From Candidatus Omnitrophota bacterium (lineage in GTDB: Bacteria; Omnitrophota; JACPQZ01), in NCBI GenBank assembly GCA_016190205.1, contig JACPQZ010000071.1, positions 1 to 16,608 of the forward strand: 16,608 nt of DNA, given 5' to 3'. Under the pieces are notes generated by a model. It made no database searches. It worked only from the letters and a program-made list of their open reading frames with translations, and was not told the origin of the DNA. Positions 7,338 through 14,632 of this stretch are shown here, piece after piece; positions within the stretch are counted from its first letter, which is position 1; each line of letters opens with the position of its first letter. Both the position numbers and the translations under genes were made by a program.

Positions 7338-7396
7338 TTTCTTCTGGTTTCTGGTCTCTGGTATCTTCTGGTATCTGGCAACTGGTATCTGGTTAC
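7338..7396. repeat. Heptanucleotide tandem array, unit TGGTNNC (complement of the ACCAG array)
   Basis: Eight heptamers such as TGGTATC, TGGTTTC, TGGTCTC and TGGCAAC, with a 3-bp slip at 7366-7368. It is the inverted form of the ACCAG array on the left and forms the right arm of the long hairpin. Between its end and the dppB start (7397-7429) there is a weak TTTAAT (7412-7417) but no convincing -35 box. Confidence 0.82.
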
Positions 7397-7429
7397 ATTC
7401 GTTCGACTCTCTTTAATCCGGAATCAGTT

Positions 7430-8395
7430 ATGGCTGCCTATGTTTTCCGACGTGTCCTAATTGCGGTCCCGCTTTTGCTGGCCATGACCCTGGTGGCTTT
7501 TATTTTCATCCAGATGGCGCCGGGGGACTGGTTTGATACCCTGCGGCTTAATCCCCAAATCTCTCAAGACACAATCGCCCGCTACGAGGCCCTGTACCAT
7601 CTCGACCAGCCGGTCCTGGTTCAATATTTCTATTGGCTCGGAAACCTGGCCCGCGGGGATCTGGGCTTTAGCTTTGAACACAAGAGCCCCGTGGCGTCCG
7701 TCATCCGGTCGCGTGTGGGAAATACGCTGATCCTTGCGGTCGTCTCGATCGTGGTGGCCTGGGGTTTCTCGATCCCGCTGGGTATCTTGAGCGCCGTTCG
7801 AAAAAACAAACTCACCGATCGCGTCCTGCAGGTCATAGCTTTTATCGGCATGTCCATACCCAATTTCTTTTTTTGCCTCCTCCTTTTGTACGCGGCCTCG
7901 GTGACGGGCGTCCTTCCCTTGGGCGGGATCCGCTCGGTGGCGTTTGATTCGCTTTCTCTGGGGGGCAAGGTGGGCGATGCGGCCCGGCATCTGGTCATCC
8001 CCACCCTGGTGCTTTCCACCGCTTCTTTCGCGGGGCTCATGCGCGTCATGCGCGGGACACTGCTGGATGTCCTCAAGGCGCCCTACGCCCTTGCGGCCCG
8101 CGCCAAGGGCCTTCCGGAATGGAAGGTCCTCGGACGGCACGCGGTGCCCAATGCCATCAATCCCCTCATCACGATATTCGGTTTTGAGTTTTCGGGGCTT
8201 TTGAGCGGCGCGGCGATCACGGAGATCATTTTAAACTGGCCGGGCTTAGGCTCGCTCATGCTCTCCGCGGTGCGCAGTCAGGATCTTTACCTCGTCATGG
8301 GGAGCATGGTGATGGGGGGACTCCTGCTCGTTTTGGGAAATCTCATCGCCGACTGCCTTTTAGCGTGGATCGATCCGCGGATACAATTGAGATGA
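7430..8395 (+). CDS. dppB: Peptide-type ABC transporter permease, DppB/OppB family
   Basis: Inner-membrane permease half that pairs with the dppC product to form the transport channel. The 321-residue protein begins with the family N-terminus MAAYVFRRVLIAVPLLLAMT and a first membrane segment (about 9-29). A periplasmic loop follows that includes YHLDQPVLVQYFYWLGNLARGDLG. The coupling EAA loop is at about 219-243, with AKGLPEWKVLGRHAVPNA. Length is normal. The start ATG 7430 has only a weak GGA-type ribosome binding site. It is separated from the binding-protein gene by about 195 bp of heptamer arrays, so its expression is probably reduced relative to that gene. Peptide is the likeliest cargo, but related systems carry nickel or sugars. 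Confidence 0.93.
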   Translation: MAAYVFRRVLIAVPLLLAMTLVAFIFIQMAPGDWFDTLRLNPQISQDTIARYEALYHLDQPVLVQYFYWLGNLARGDLGFSFEHKSPVASVIRSRVGNTLILAVVSIVVAWGFSIPLGILSAVRKNKLTDRVLQVIAFIGMSIPNFFFCLLLLYAASVTGVLPLGGIRSVAFDSLSLGGKVGDAARHLVIPTLVLSTASFAGLMRVMRGTLLDVLKAPYALAARAKGLPEWKVLGRHAVPNAINPLITIFGFEFSGLLSGAAITEIILNWPGLGSLMLSAVRSQDLYLVMGSMVMGGLLLVLGNLIADCLLAWIDPRIQLR

Positions 8396-8422
8396 TGCTC
8401 ATGAAGTATGGTTCGAGGTGCA

Positions 8423-8501
8423 CGTCATTGCGAGTTCGCCGAAGGCGAACGAAGCAATCTCATGAGATTGCTTCGCCCGCTTCGCGGGGCTCGCAATGAC
8501 G
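8423..8501. mobile_element. Cloverleaf-like GTCATTGCGAG palindromic repeat (MITE/REP type)
   Basis: The terminal inverted repeat CGTCATTGCGAG (8423-8434) is exactly complementary to CTCGCAATGACG (8490-8501). Three hairpins lie inside: TTCGCC/GGCGAA (8435-8449), a perfect 26-bp palindrome with half-site CGAAGCAATCTCA (8450-8475), and CCCGC/GCGGG (8476-8488). The whole forms a four-way cruciform. From memory, GTCATTGCGAG...GAAGCAATCTC palindromes are widespread dispersed repeats in unrelated bacteria. The dppC ATG (8496-8498) lies in its right terminal repeat. No target-site duplication was seen. Confidence 0.85.
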
Positions 8502-9563
8502 CCGGCGCAAATCGCGTGGGAAAAATTGGGGCGTCATCCTCTGGCGATGCTCGCGCTCGTCGTGCTCTTCCTGCTTTACGGGGGCGCCCTCTTTGCGGAT
8601 GTCCTGGCTCCCTACGGCATGGACAGCGAGGTGAGGGCGCATTCCTATCACCCGCCTACCCGCCTCCATTGGGTGGATGCGGAAGGGGGGGTAAAGCCGC
8701 TTCCTTTCATATACGCGCACGAGTCCAGGCTCAATGAGCTATACCAGAGAGTCTGGCGGGAGGACCGGACACGCGCGTTCCCCTTGCGGTTTTGGGTGCG
8801 GGGCGATTCTTATAAGTTCTTGGGATTAATCCCATTTGACCGCCACCTCGTGGGCGTGGACAAGCCCGCGCGGCTTTATATCCTGGGAGCCGATTCCAGA
8901 GGAAGGGATCTTTTGAGCCGCATCCTCTTCGGCGCCCGCATCTCGCTCTCCGTGGGCCTCTTGGGAATACTCATCAGCTTTTCGCTTGGGTCCGTGGTCG
9001 GAGGGATATCGGGCTATTTCGGAGGATGGGTGGATAATCTCCTCATGCGCCTCGCCGAGATGATCATGATGATACCGGGGTTTTATCTCATGCTGACCTT
9101 GCGCGCGGCCTTTCCGGCGAATCTTTCCGGTTTTCACGCCTATCTCTTGATCGTGGTGATCTTGAGTTTCATCGGATGGGCCTCGCTTGCGCGCATCATC
9201 CGCGGGATGGCGCTTGCGATCCGTACCCGGGACTATTGTCTGGCCGCGCGGGCCTTGGGCGTCAGTCACCTCGCTATCGTGATCCGCCATATCATTCCGA
9301 ATACCTTTAGTTACCTCATCGTGGCAGCTACCCTGGCGGTTCCGGGATACATCTTGGGGGAGGCTACTCTCTCCTTTTTGGGGTTAGGAATCCAGGATCC
9401 CCAGGCGAGCTGGGGAAACCTCTTGTCGGAGGCCATGGCGATCGCCCAAATCCGGTTCCACCCCTGGATCCTCTGGCCGGGCGTCTTTATCTTCGTGAGC
9501 GTGATGGCGTTTAACCTTGTTGGAGACGGGCTGCGGGATGCCCTGGATCCTAGGAGTGAGTGA
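8496..9563 (+). CDS. dppC: Peptide-type ABC transporter permease, DppC/OppC family
   Basis: Second permease half of the transporter. The 355-residue protein has a first membrane segment at about 15-35 (after WEKLGRHPLAMLA) and the conserved LGADSRGRDLLSRILFGARISL at about 130-151. The EAA coupling loop is at 247-270 (ARALGVSHLAIVIRHIIPNT), and it ends in the typical DGLRDALDPR. The periplasmic stretch between residues 40 and 130 is about 90 residues, longer than in ordinary DppC and more like YejE-type permeases. The only upstream start in the frame is ATG 8496, because the frame is closed by TGA at 8463. That ATG lies inside a palindromic repeat element. GGGG (8486-8489), also part of the element, is a possible ribosome binding site. 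Confidence 0.93.
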   Translation: MTPAQIAWEKLGRHPLAMLALVVLFLLYGGALFADVLAPYGMDSEVRAHSYHPPTRLHWVDAEGGVKPLPFIYAHESRLNELYQRVWREDRTRAFPLRFWVRGDSYKFLGLIPFDRHLVGVDKPARLYILGADSRGRDLLSRILFGARISLSVGLLGILISFSLGSVVGGISGYFGGWVDNLLMRLAEMIMMIPGFYLMLTLRAAFPANLSGFHAYLLIVVILSFIGWASLARIIRGMALAIRTRDYCLAARALGVSHLAIVIRHIIPNTFSYLIVAATLAVPGYILGEATLSFLGLGIQDPQASWGNLLSEAMAIAQIRFHPWILWPGVFIFVSVMAFNLVGDGLRDALDPRSE

Positions 9564-9605
9564 ACGTGAGACGTAGGACGTGGGACGTGGGACGTGGGAC
9601 GTAGA
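9564..9605. repeat. Heptanucleotide tandem array, unit ACGTGGG
   Basis: Exactly six heptamers (three ACGTGGG plus ACGTGAG, ACGTAGG and ACGTAGA). They start at the base after the dppC stop and finish on the A of the dppD ATG, so the intergenic space is entirely array. GGGA (9596-9599) lies 5 nt before the ATG and looks like the dppD ribosome binding site. Confidence 0.9.
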
Positions 9606-10585
9606 TGAGTAAAGCGGCCCTTGTCGCAGTACAAAATCTGGGCGTTGAGTTTGCCACCCGACGGGGCAGGCTCAAAGCCGTTGTCGATTTAAATCTCGCC
9701 ATTGAAGAAGGTGAGCTTTTTTGTCTGGTGGGGGAATCCGGATGCGGCAAGAGCGTCACGGCGCTTGCGCTCATGCGGCTCTTGCCCGAGGAGGCCCTTC
9801 AGTCAGGCACCGTCCGTTTCCGCGGGAGGGATTTGGGCTCTTTCGGATGGAGGGATTTAAGCGGCCTGCGGGGTTCGCAAATCTCCATGATCTTTCAGGA
9901 CCCGTTCGAGTCTTTAAACCCCCTAATGCGCATCGGTGACTGGATCCGGGAGACGTTGGAGGCGCACCGGATGCTCTCGGGGCGCGCCGCCCGGCAAAGA
10001 GTGCTGGAACTCCTTGAGGAGGTGCGCATCCCGGACCCGGAGCGGTTCGCAAAAAGTTACCCGCATGAGGCCAGCGGGGGGATGCGGCAGAGGGCCATGA
10101 TCGCAACGGCGCTATCGTGCAGCCCCTCCTTTTTGATCGCGGATGAACCGACCACGGCCCTGGACGTGACGACCCAGGCGGAGATCCTCTCGCTCTTAAG
10201 CGATATCCGCAAAAGGCGAGGCATGACGGTCCTTTTTATTACGCATGATCTCGCCCTGGTTTCGCAGATTGCCGATCGGGTTGGGGTCATGTACGCCGGG
10301 CGGCTGGTTGAGGTTGCACCCAGCGGCGAGTTTTTTAAAATGCCCCAACACCCTTATTCGAGGGCCCTTCTAGAGTGTAGCCCCCGTCTTGAGGTGCTCG
10401 GGGCGCCCCTTGCGGCGATCCAGGGCGAGGTGCCGAACCCCCTTGCTCGACCCGCCGGCTGCGCCTTTCATCCCCGCTGCCCGATCGCCGTGGAGCGCTG
10501 CCGCGAGGAAGATCCTGCGCTCGACCATCGCGGCGGAGATGAATCACATCAAGTCGCTTGTTGGGAATGGGACAAATGGCTATGA
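9605..10585 (+). CDS. dppD: Peptide-type ABC transporter ATP-binding protein, DppD/OppD family
   Basis: Cytosolic ATPase that powers the transporter as a heterodimer with the dppF product. In 326 residues it carries Walker A GESGCGKS (43-50), the signature SGGMRQRAMIA, Walker B FLIADEPTTALD and the H-loop FITHDLAL. The C-terminal oligopeptide-transporter extension has the cysteine cluster CAFHPRCPIAVERC. The signature reads ASGGM rather than the usual LSGGM, a mild oddity. ATG 9605 is preceded by a heptamer array that supplies GGGA as ribosome binding site. The stop overlaps the dppF start (ATGA), so the two ATPases are translationally coupled. Confidence 0.95.
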   Translation: MSKAALVAVQNLGVEFATRRGRLKAVVDLNLAIEEGELFCLVGESGCGKSVTALALMRLLPEEALQSGTVRFRGRDLGSFGWRDLSGLRGSQISMIFQDPFESLNPLMRIGDWIRETLEAHRMLSGRAARQRVLELLEEVRIPDPERFAKSYPHEASGGMRQRAMIATALSCSPSFLIADEPTTALDVTTQAEILSLLSDIRKRRGMTVLFITHDLALVSQIADRVGVMYAGRLVEVAPSGEFFKMPQHPYSRALLECSPRLEVLGAPLAAIQGEVPNPLARPAGCAFHPRCPIAVERCREEDPALDHRGGDESHQVACWEWDKWL

Positions 10586-11376
10586 GCGAAAATATTCTAC
10601 TTGAAGCCGGAGGCTTAAAGAAATATTATCCCATACGCGGGGGTGTTTTCCTGCGCACACGGGGGGTCGTGCGCGCCGTGGACGGGGTGGATCTTGCGCT
10701 TCGCCCGCGGGAGACCCTGGGGCTCGTAGGTGAATCGGGGTGCGGCAAAAGCACGCTGGCCCGGCTCCTGCTCAAACTTGAAGAGCCCACCGAGGGGGTT
10801 GTCCGATTTCAGGGGCCGGGAGCTCAGGCCGGCCGCGTCGCGTTTCGGCGCAGCGTCCAGGGCGTGTTTCAAGATCCTTATGGGACCCTGGATCCGCGCT
10901 TTACCATTCAGGCCATCATGGAGGAGGGGTTGAAGAGCCTTTTCGCCTCGGAGGGTCGCACGAAAAGGAGGGAGCGCGTGCGCCGCGCACTCCAGGAGGT
11001 CGGCCTCGAGGATTCCATGCTGGACCGTTACCCGCACGAGTTTAGCGGAGGCCAAAGACAGAGAATCGGGATTGCCCGGGTACTCGTCCTTGACCCGCAG
11101 ATCCTCATATGCGATGAGCCGGTCTCGAGTCTCGATGTCTCCGTTGCGGCACAGATCATCACTCTCTTGAGGAAGCTTAAAGAGGAGCGCGGCCTGGGAG
11201 TATTGCTCATCAGTCACAACTTGGCCGTGGTGAGCGCCTTGGCGGACCGCGTCGCGGTCATGAAGCAAGGCCGGATGGTGGAATCTGGTTCTGCACGCGA
11301 GGTCATTTTGAACCCACAGCACGCGTATACCCGTACCTTGATCCGATCGGTCCCGCGCTTAAGGAGGGCGGCATGA
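10582..11376 (+). CDS. dppF: Peptide-type ABC transporter ATP-binding protein, DppF/OppF family, short form
   Basis: Second ATPase of the peptide-type transporter. From ATG 10582 the protein is 264 residues, with Walker [10 protein letters not shown] (50-58), signature FSGGQRQR, Walker [13 protein letters not shown] and H-loop [10 protein letters not shown]. This start overlaps the dppD stop as ATGA and gives [21 protein letters not shown], the expected N-terminus. In-frame ATGs at 10567 and 10576 and a TTG at 10558 would add only a few residues. It stops right after [14 protein letters not shown], so it lacks the C-terminal extension and cysteine cluster usual in DppF/OppF. Short forms are known, so this need not be a defect. 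Its stop overlaps the next gene by ATGA. Confidence 0.93.
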   Translation: MSENILLEAGGLKKYYPIRGGVFLRTRGVVRAVDGVDLALRPRETLGLVGESGCGKSTLARLLLKLEEPTEGVVRFQGPGAQAGRVAFRRSVQGVFQDPYGTLDPRFTIQAIMEEGLKSLFASEGRTKRRERVRRALQEVGLEDSMLDRYPHEFSGGQRQRIGIARVLVLDPQILICDEPVSSLDVSVAAQIITLLRKLKEERGLGVLLISHNLAVVSALADRVAVMKQGRMVESGSAREVILNPQHAYTRTLIRSVPRLRRAA

Positions 11377-12644
11377 TGAAGCGCTGGCTCAAGCCACTTG
11401 GAATTGTGCTCCTTGTTCTCGTACTCATCGCCGGCGTGGCGATGCTCGGTCTAAATTTATGGCTCGCTCCTTACGTCAGGGACCGTCTGGAAACCCAGGT
11501 CCAGCTAAAATCGCCCTTTGAACTTGAGATAGGAAGCCTTTCCTTCGCGCCTCCCGTGAGGGTGGTGCTCAAAAACGTGGTACTCAAGGACAAGCGCGGG
11601 ATGGAGCCGGTGTTTTCCGTGGCTAAGGTCGACGCCGCCTTTCAACTCGGGCGGCTTCTCAAAAGGCAGATTGGACTTAGGAGTCTCTCCATCGAGGGGC
11701 CCGAATTTACGTTTAGAAGACCCAAGCCCCGCCCGCAGGTCGGGGAGCCCTCCGCCGGTGCGACTCCAGCGGCGCCGGCCGCGCCTAGCGGTGACACAAC
11801 AGGCGACGCAGAGGTTGCGCCGGCCGGGGGAGGAGCATTTTCCGGTCTCTTCATTGCCTCTTTGGTTGTGCGGGATGGGGAATTCACATGGTTGGACCCC
11901 AGGCCTACGGGGGAGGTGCGACTTTCGTTCAAGATCAAAAAGCTCACAGCACAGCCTTTATCGGTCCCAGGCTCGCGTGAGCCGGTGCATTTTGAACTTT
12001 CCTCTGTCCTTCAGGAAATGCCCGGAGAACCGGGCTTGAAGGCAAGGGGCTGGTTTTCTCCCCAGGAGGGCGATCTGGACATTAGGTTGAGCGCAAATGA
12101 CCTGGACTTAAGGAACTTAAGCCCGTATTATAATCGGTGGTTGGCAGGCACGCTTGAAAGCGGGAAAGCGGATCTTGAGTTGAGTGCGCAGGCCGAGGCC
12201 CACAACTTGGATGGCCGCTGTCATATCACCATCCGCGATCTGAATTACACCCCGCCTGCGGCGGAGACTGATCTCCTGGGCGTTCCCTCGTCCCTTTTTC
12301 TGGCCTATCTCGCGCGCGGGGGAGGACGGCTGGAGCTGGATATCCCCATCAGAGGGCGGCTGGACCGCCCCCAGGCCGATTGGGGGCCGTTTGTTAAGGA
12401 CGCCTTCCAACAATCGTTCCGGCAGGCGGTGAGCTCGGATATCGAGCGGGTGCTGGGTGCAGGCAGTCGAGTGCTGGGCGGGGCATTGTCGGGAGAGGGT
12501 TCGGTTACGGAAAAGGTAAAAAGGCTCCAGGAGGGTATGGGGGGGCTCATGAAAGATCTCCTCGGCACCGTAAGCGAGCAAGAGCCAGCGCCGAGTGACC
12601 AGCAGCCCGCGGCCGGCGACCAGCAACCAGCGGCAAGCGACTAG
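11373..12644 (+). CDS. AsmA-like/DUF748-type membrane-anchored protein
   Basis: The family consists of envelope proteins anchored in the inner membrane with a large periplasmic beta-rich body, often linked to outer-membrane lipid transport or assembly. Here a single N-terminal membrane segment (about residues 9-29) is followed by WLAPYVRDRLETQV and a beta-rich LKNVVLKDKRG/SIEGPEFTFRRP region typical of the family. A Pro/Ala-rich linker lies at about 112-150, with a second beta-rich region to about residue 340. AAGGAGGG (11361-11368) is a strong ribosome binding site for ATG 11373, which overlaps the dppF stop. The last residues, with repeats PSDQQ, PAAGDQQ and PAASD, are encoded by an ACCAGC heptamer array. 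Exact role unknown; it supports a diderm cell envelope. Confidence 0.8.
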   Translation: MMKRWLKPLGIVLLVLVLIAGVAMLGLNLWLAPYVRDRLETQVQLKSPFELEIGSLSFAPPVRVVLKNVVLKDKRGMEPVFSVAKVDAAFQLGRLLKRQIGLRSLSIEGPEFTFRRPKPRPQVGEPSAGATPAAPAAPSGDTTGDAEVAPAGGGAFSGLFIASLVVRDGEFTWLDPRPTGEVRLSFKIKKLTAQPLSVPGSREPVHFELSSVLQEMPGEPGLKARGWFSPQEGDLDIRLSANDLDLRNLSPYYNRWLAGTLESGKADLELSAQAEAHNLDGRCHITIRDLNYTPPAAETDLLGVPSSLFLAYLARGGGRLELDIPIRGRLDRPQADWGPFVKDAFQQSFRQAVSSDIERVLGAGSRVLGGALSGEGSVTEKVKRLQEGMGGLMKDLLGTVSEQEPAPSDQQPAAGDQQPAASD

Positions 12645-12666
12645 CAACCAGCGACCAGCGACAAAG
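12583..12666. repeat. Heptanucleotide tandem array, unit RACCAGC
   Basis: Twelve heptamers in one phase, of which GACCAGC and AACCAGC recur and GGCAAGC, GACTAGC and AGCCCGC are variants. It covers the last 20 codons of the AsmA-like gene and its stop, and runs on to within 10 bp of the corA ribosome binding site. In the coding part it yields a seven-residue protein repeat. Confidence 0.88.
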
Positions 12667-12691
12667 CGGTTATTTAAGAGGAATACATGCC

Positions 12692-13672
12692 GTGATCCGA
12701 TCTTATGTGTACCGAGTCAAGGAGCAGCGTCTGGATAAGGACGTGCCTTTTGACGAACTCGCCCAGGTCATCGAGAAGGGGGAAGACCGTATCTGGCTGG
12801 ATTTTGAGGACAAGCTGGAGGATGAGGAGGTGGATCTCTTAAGCGGGGCCTTTGGCCTTCACGCCCTTGCCATCGAGGATTGCATCATGGTCAATACGCG
12901 GGCCAAGGTCGAGGCCTATGATGGTTATATCTTCGTCGTGCTGCACGCGGCCCGCAAGGATCTTAAGATCGTCGATATCGAGCAGGTGGAGCTCGATATC
13001 TTTCTGGGCAAGCAGTTTTTGATCAGCGTCCACCAGGGAAGCGTGGCCGGCATTACGGCCATCGAAGAGCGTCTCCAGCGCAACCCCCATCAGCTGTTGG
13101 GCCAGGGCACGGACCGTTTCTTTCACGCGATCTATGACCGCCTGGTGGACAACTATTTTCCGCTCATGGACCGTGTGGATGACGAGATCGATGAGATCGA
13201 GGACTGCATCGTAAAGGATCCCAGGGACAACGTCATCGGCCGCATGGTGGAGCTCCGCAAAGAGCTCGTATCCCTGCGCCGGGTCTTGAGCCCCCTGCGC
13301 GAGACGACCCAGCTTTTGACGCGGGAAAATTTCAACAATCTCTTGAGCGAAAACGTGCGCATTTATTTTAGAGACGTGTATGACCACATCGCCCGCATCC
13401 TGGACTTGATCGATAGCTACCGCGACGCGGTGTCAACGGCTTTTGAAACCTACCATTTCATGATCTCCAACCGCACCAACGACATCATGCGGACCTTGAC
13501 GACGATCACGACCATCATGCTGCCCCTGACCGTTATCACGGGCGTGTACGGCATGAACTTTAAGTTTATGCCTGAGCTCGAACACCCGTTCGGTTACCTG
13601 GGTGTCCTCGCCTTTATGGCGGTTTTGAGCCTAGGCATGCTCGCCTACTTCCGCAGGCAACACTGGCTTTAA
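12692..13672 (+). CDS. corA: CorA-family magnesium/divalent cation transporter
   Basis: Forms a pentameric inner-membrane channel for Mg2+ (or Co2+/Ni2+). The 326-residue protein has an N-terminal cytosolic domain, a long helical segment at about 150-265 and a first membrane helix ITTIMLPLTVITGVYGMNF containing the signature GMN (287-289). The second membrane helix is GYLGVLAFMAVLSLGMLAYF, followed by a short basic tail. Start GTG 12692 is preceded by AAGAGG (12676-12681). A nearer ATG at 12687 is in another frame and encodes only Met-Pro before a stop that overlaps the GTG. The junction with the AsmA-like gene is a heptamer array; a second array follows the stop. Confidence 0.95.
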   Translation: MIRSYVYRVKEQRLDKDVPFDELAQVIEKGEDRIWLDFEDKLEDEEVDLLSGAFGLHALAIEDCIMVNTRAKVEAYDGYIFVVLHAARKDLKIVDIEQVELDIFLGKQFLISVHQGSVAGITAIEERLQRNPHQLLGQGTDRFFHAIYDRLVDNYFPLMDRVDDEIDEIEDCIVKDPRDNVIGRMVELRKELVSLRRVLSPLRETTQLLTRENFNNLLSENVRIYFRDVYDHIARILDLIDSYRDAVSTAFETYHFMISNRTNDIMRTLTTITTIMLPLTVITGVYGMNFKFMPELEHPFGYLGVLAFMAVLSLGMLAYFRRQHWL

Positions 13673-13677
13673 AAGCC

Positions 13678-13712
13678 GTGCTTCGTGCATCGTGCTTCGT
13701 GCATCGTGTAAC
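13678..13712. repeat. Heptanucleotide tandem array, unit GTGCWTC
   Basis: Five units: GTGCTTC and GTGCATC alternate twice, then a decayed GTGTAAC. The alternation makes a 14-bp higher-order period. It lies 5 bp after the corA stop. GGCTTT/AAAGCC (13665-13677) around that stop is a weak hairpin without a T-tract. Confidence 0.88.
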
Positions 13713-13726
13713 TGTCTGCCTCCCAT

Positions 13727-13755
13727 TTGTAAGTACCAGCCAGCTCTGCTAAAAT
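13727..13755 (+). promoter_or_regulatory. Possible sigma-70-type promoter for thiG-leuC-leuD
   Basis: TTGTAA (13727-13732), a 17-bp spacer and TAAAAT (13750-13755) in the AT-richer gap between corA and thiG. The -35 match is modest. The leader to thiG would be about 100 nt; I looked in it for TPP riboswitch features and found none. AAAAGG (13845-13850) is the thiG ribosome binding site. Confidence 0.4.
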
Positions 13756-13858
13756 AAGCTAGATAGTCGATCGCGAGAGCAGGACACGCACCCGCCTCAA
13801 TATCGTCATATCCCTTTCTGTTTAAGCATGTTATGATAACTGTCAAAAGGTTAATGCT

Positions 13859-14632
13859 ATGGACAAAGCGCTTGTCATTGGGGACACGGCACTTACATCC
13901 CGGCTGATTGTGGGCACGGGCAAGTACAAGACGTTTGAGATCATGCGTGCGGCGCACGAGGCGTCGGGGGCGCACATGGTGACCGTGGCCATCCGCCGCG
14001 TGAATCTCGATCGCAGCAAGGGAGAGTCGCTTTTAGATTATATTGATCTGAAGCGTTATACCCTCCTTCCGAATACGGCGGGCTGCTACACGGCGGAGGA
14101 CGCCATTCGCACCGCGCACCTTGCGCGCGAGGCGTGCAGGACTGATATGATCAAGTTGGAAGTGATCGGGGACGAGCGTACTTTGCTGCCGGACAACGAA
14201 GCTTTGCTGGAGGCGACACGCGCGCTTGTAAAAGAAGGTTTTGTTGTCATGCCCTATACGAATGATGACCCCATTATGGCCAAGAAGCTGGAAGACGCCG
14301 GCGCGGCCTGTGTGATGCCGCTCGCCGCGCCGATCGGTTCCGGAATGGGGGTCCAGAACCGCTTGAACATCCAGTTTATCCTGGAATCCGTCAAGGTGCC
14401 GGTCATCGTGGATGCCGGGGTGGGGACCGCCTCCGATGCCGCGATCGCCATGGAGCTCGGAGTGGATGGCGTCCTCATGAATACCGCTATTGCGGGGGCG
14501 CAGGACCCCGTGCGCATGGCGCACGCCATGCGGCTTGCGGTAGAGGCCGGGCGAGAGGCGTTTCTCGCGGGGCGTATCCCTAAAAAGACCTATGCCACGG
14601 CCTCGAGCCCTCTGGAGGGAGTCGTCAAGTGA
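13859..14632 (+). CDS. thiG: Thiazole synthase
   Basis: Builds the thiazole phosphate moiety of thiamine from 1-deoxy-D-xylulose-5-phosphate, dehydroglycine and ThiS-thiocarboxylate. The 257-residue protein has [17 protein letters not shown] near the N-terminus, the Schiff-base lysine in MIKLEVIGD (Lys99), [16 protein letters not shown] and the phosphate-binding [20 protein letters not shown]. Length is normal. ATG 13859 follows AAAAGG by 8 nt. No thiS, thiF, thiH or thiO is in the window. It instead overlaps leuC by GTGA, so a thiamine gene is coupled to leucine biosynthesis. Function is secure; the sulfur carrier must be encoded elsewhere. Confidence 0.96.
   Translation: MDKALVIGDTALTSRLIVGTGKYKTFEIMRAAHEASGAHMVTVAIRRVNLDRSKGESLLDYIDLKRYTLLPNTAGCYTAEDAIRTAHLAREACRTDMIKLEVIGDERTLLPDNEALLEATRALVKEGFVVMPYTNDDPIMAKKLEDAGAACVMPLAAPIGSGMGVQNRLNIQFILESVKVPVIVDAGVGTASDAAIAMELGVDGVLMNTAIAGAQDPVRMAHAMRLAVEAGREAFLAGRIPKKTYATASSPLEGVVK

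Larger units (their letters stand above)
7216..7365. other. Intercistronic long hairpin between binding protein and dppB
   Basis: GATACCAGAGACCAG (7216-7230) is an exact complement of 7351-7365, and 7239-7251 is an exact complement of 7337-7349. The left arm has one extra heptamer looped out between the two helices. Inside, 7275-7287 pairs with 7307-7319 (12 Watson-Crick pairs plus one G-U in RNA). The folded transcript would be a stem of about 150 nt just after the binding-protein stop. Hairpins in this position in transporter operons, such as malE-malF REP sequences, protect the upstream mRNA and favour binding protein over permease. Confidence 0.75.

Noticed and set aside
7217-7396. Possible CRISPR array
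   Set aside because: The units are 7 bp without spacers, and there are no cas genes. It is a tandem repeat, not repeat-spacer.
8408-8737. Open frame of 109 codons overlapping the palindromic element and the start of dppC
   Set aside because: It is in a different frame from dppC, is partly encoded by the repeat element and has no recognisable domain.
12687-12695. Two-codon minicistron (Met-Pro-stop) ahead of corA
   Set aside because: The ATG lies closer to the AAGAGG site than the corA GTG, which could in principle affect corA initiation. A three-codon match is easily due to chance.
13665-13677. Terminator at the end of corA
   Set aside because: GGCTTT/AAAGCC is a short stem without a following T-tract, so it does not meet the pattern of an intrinsic terminator.
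13756-13858. TPP riboswitch upstream of thiG
   Set aside because: I looked for the conserved CTGAGA and ACCTGATCTGGATAATGCCAGCG-like elements and found neither in the leader or just upstream.
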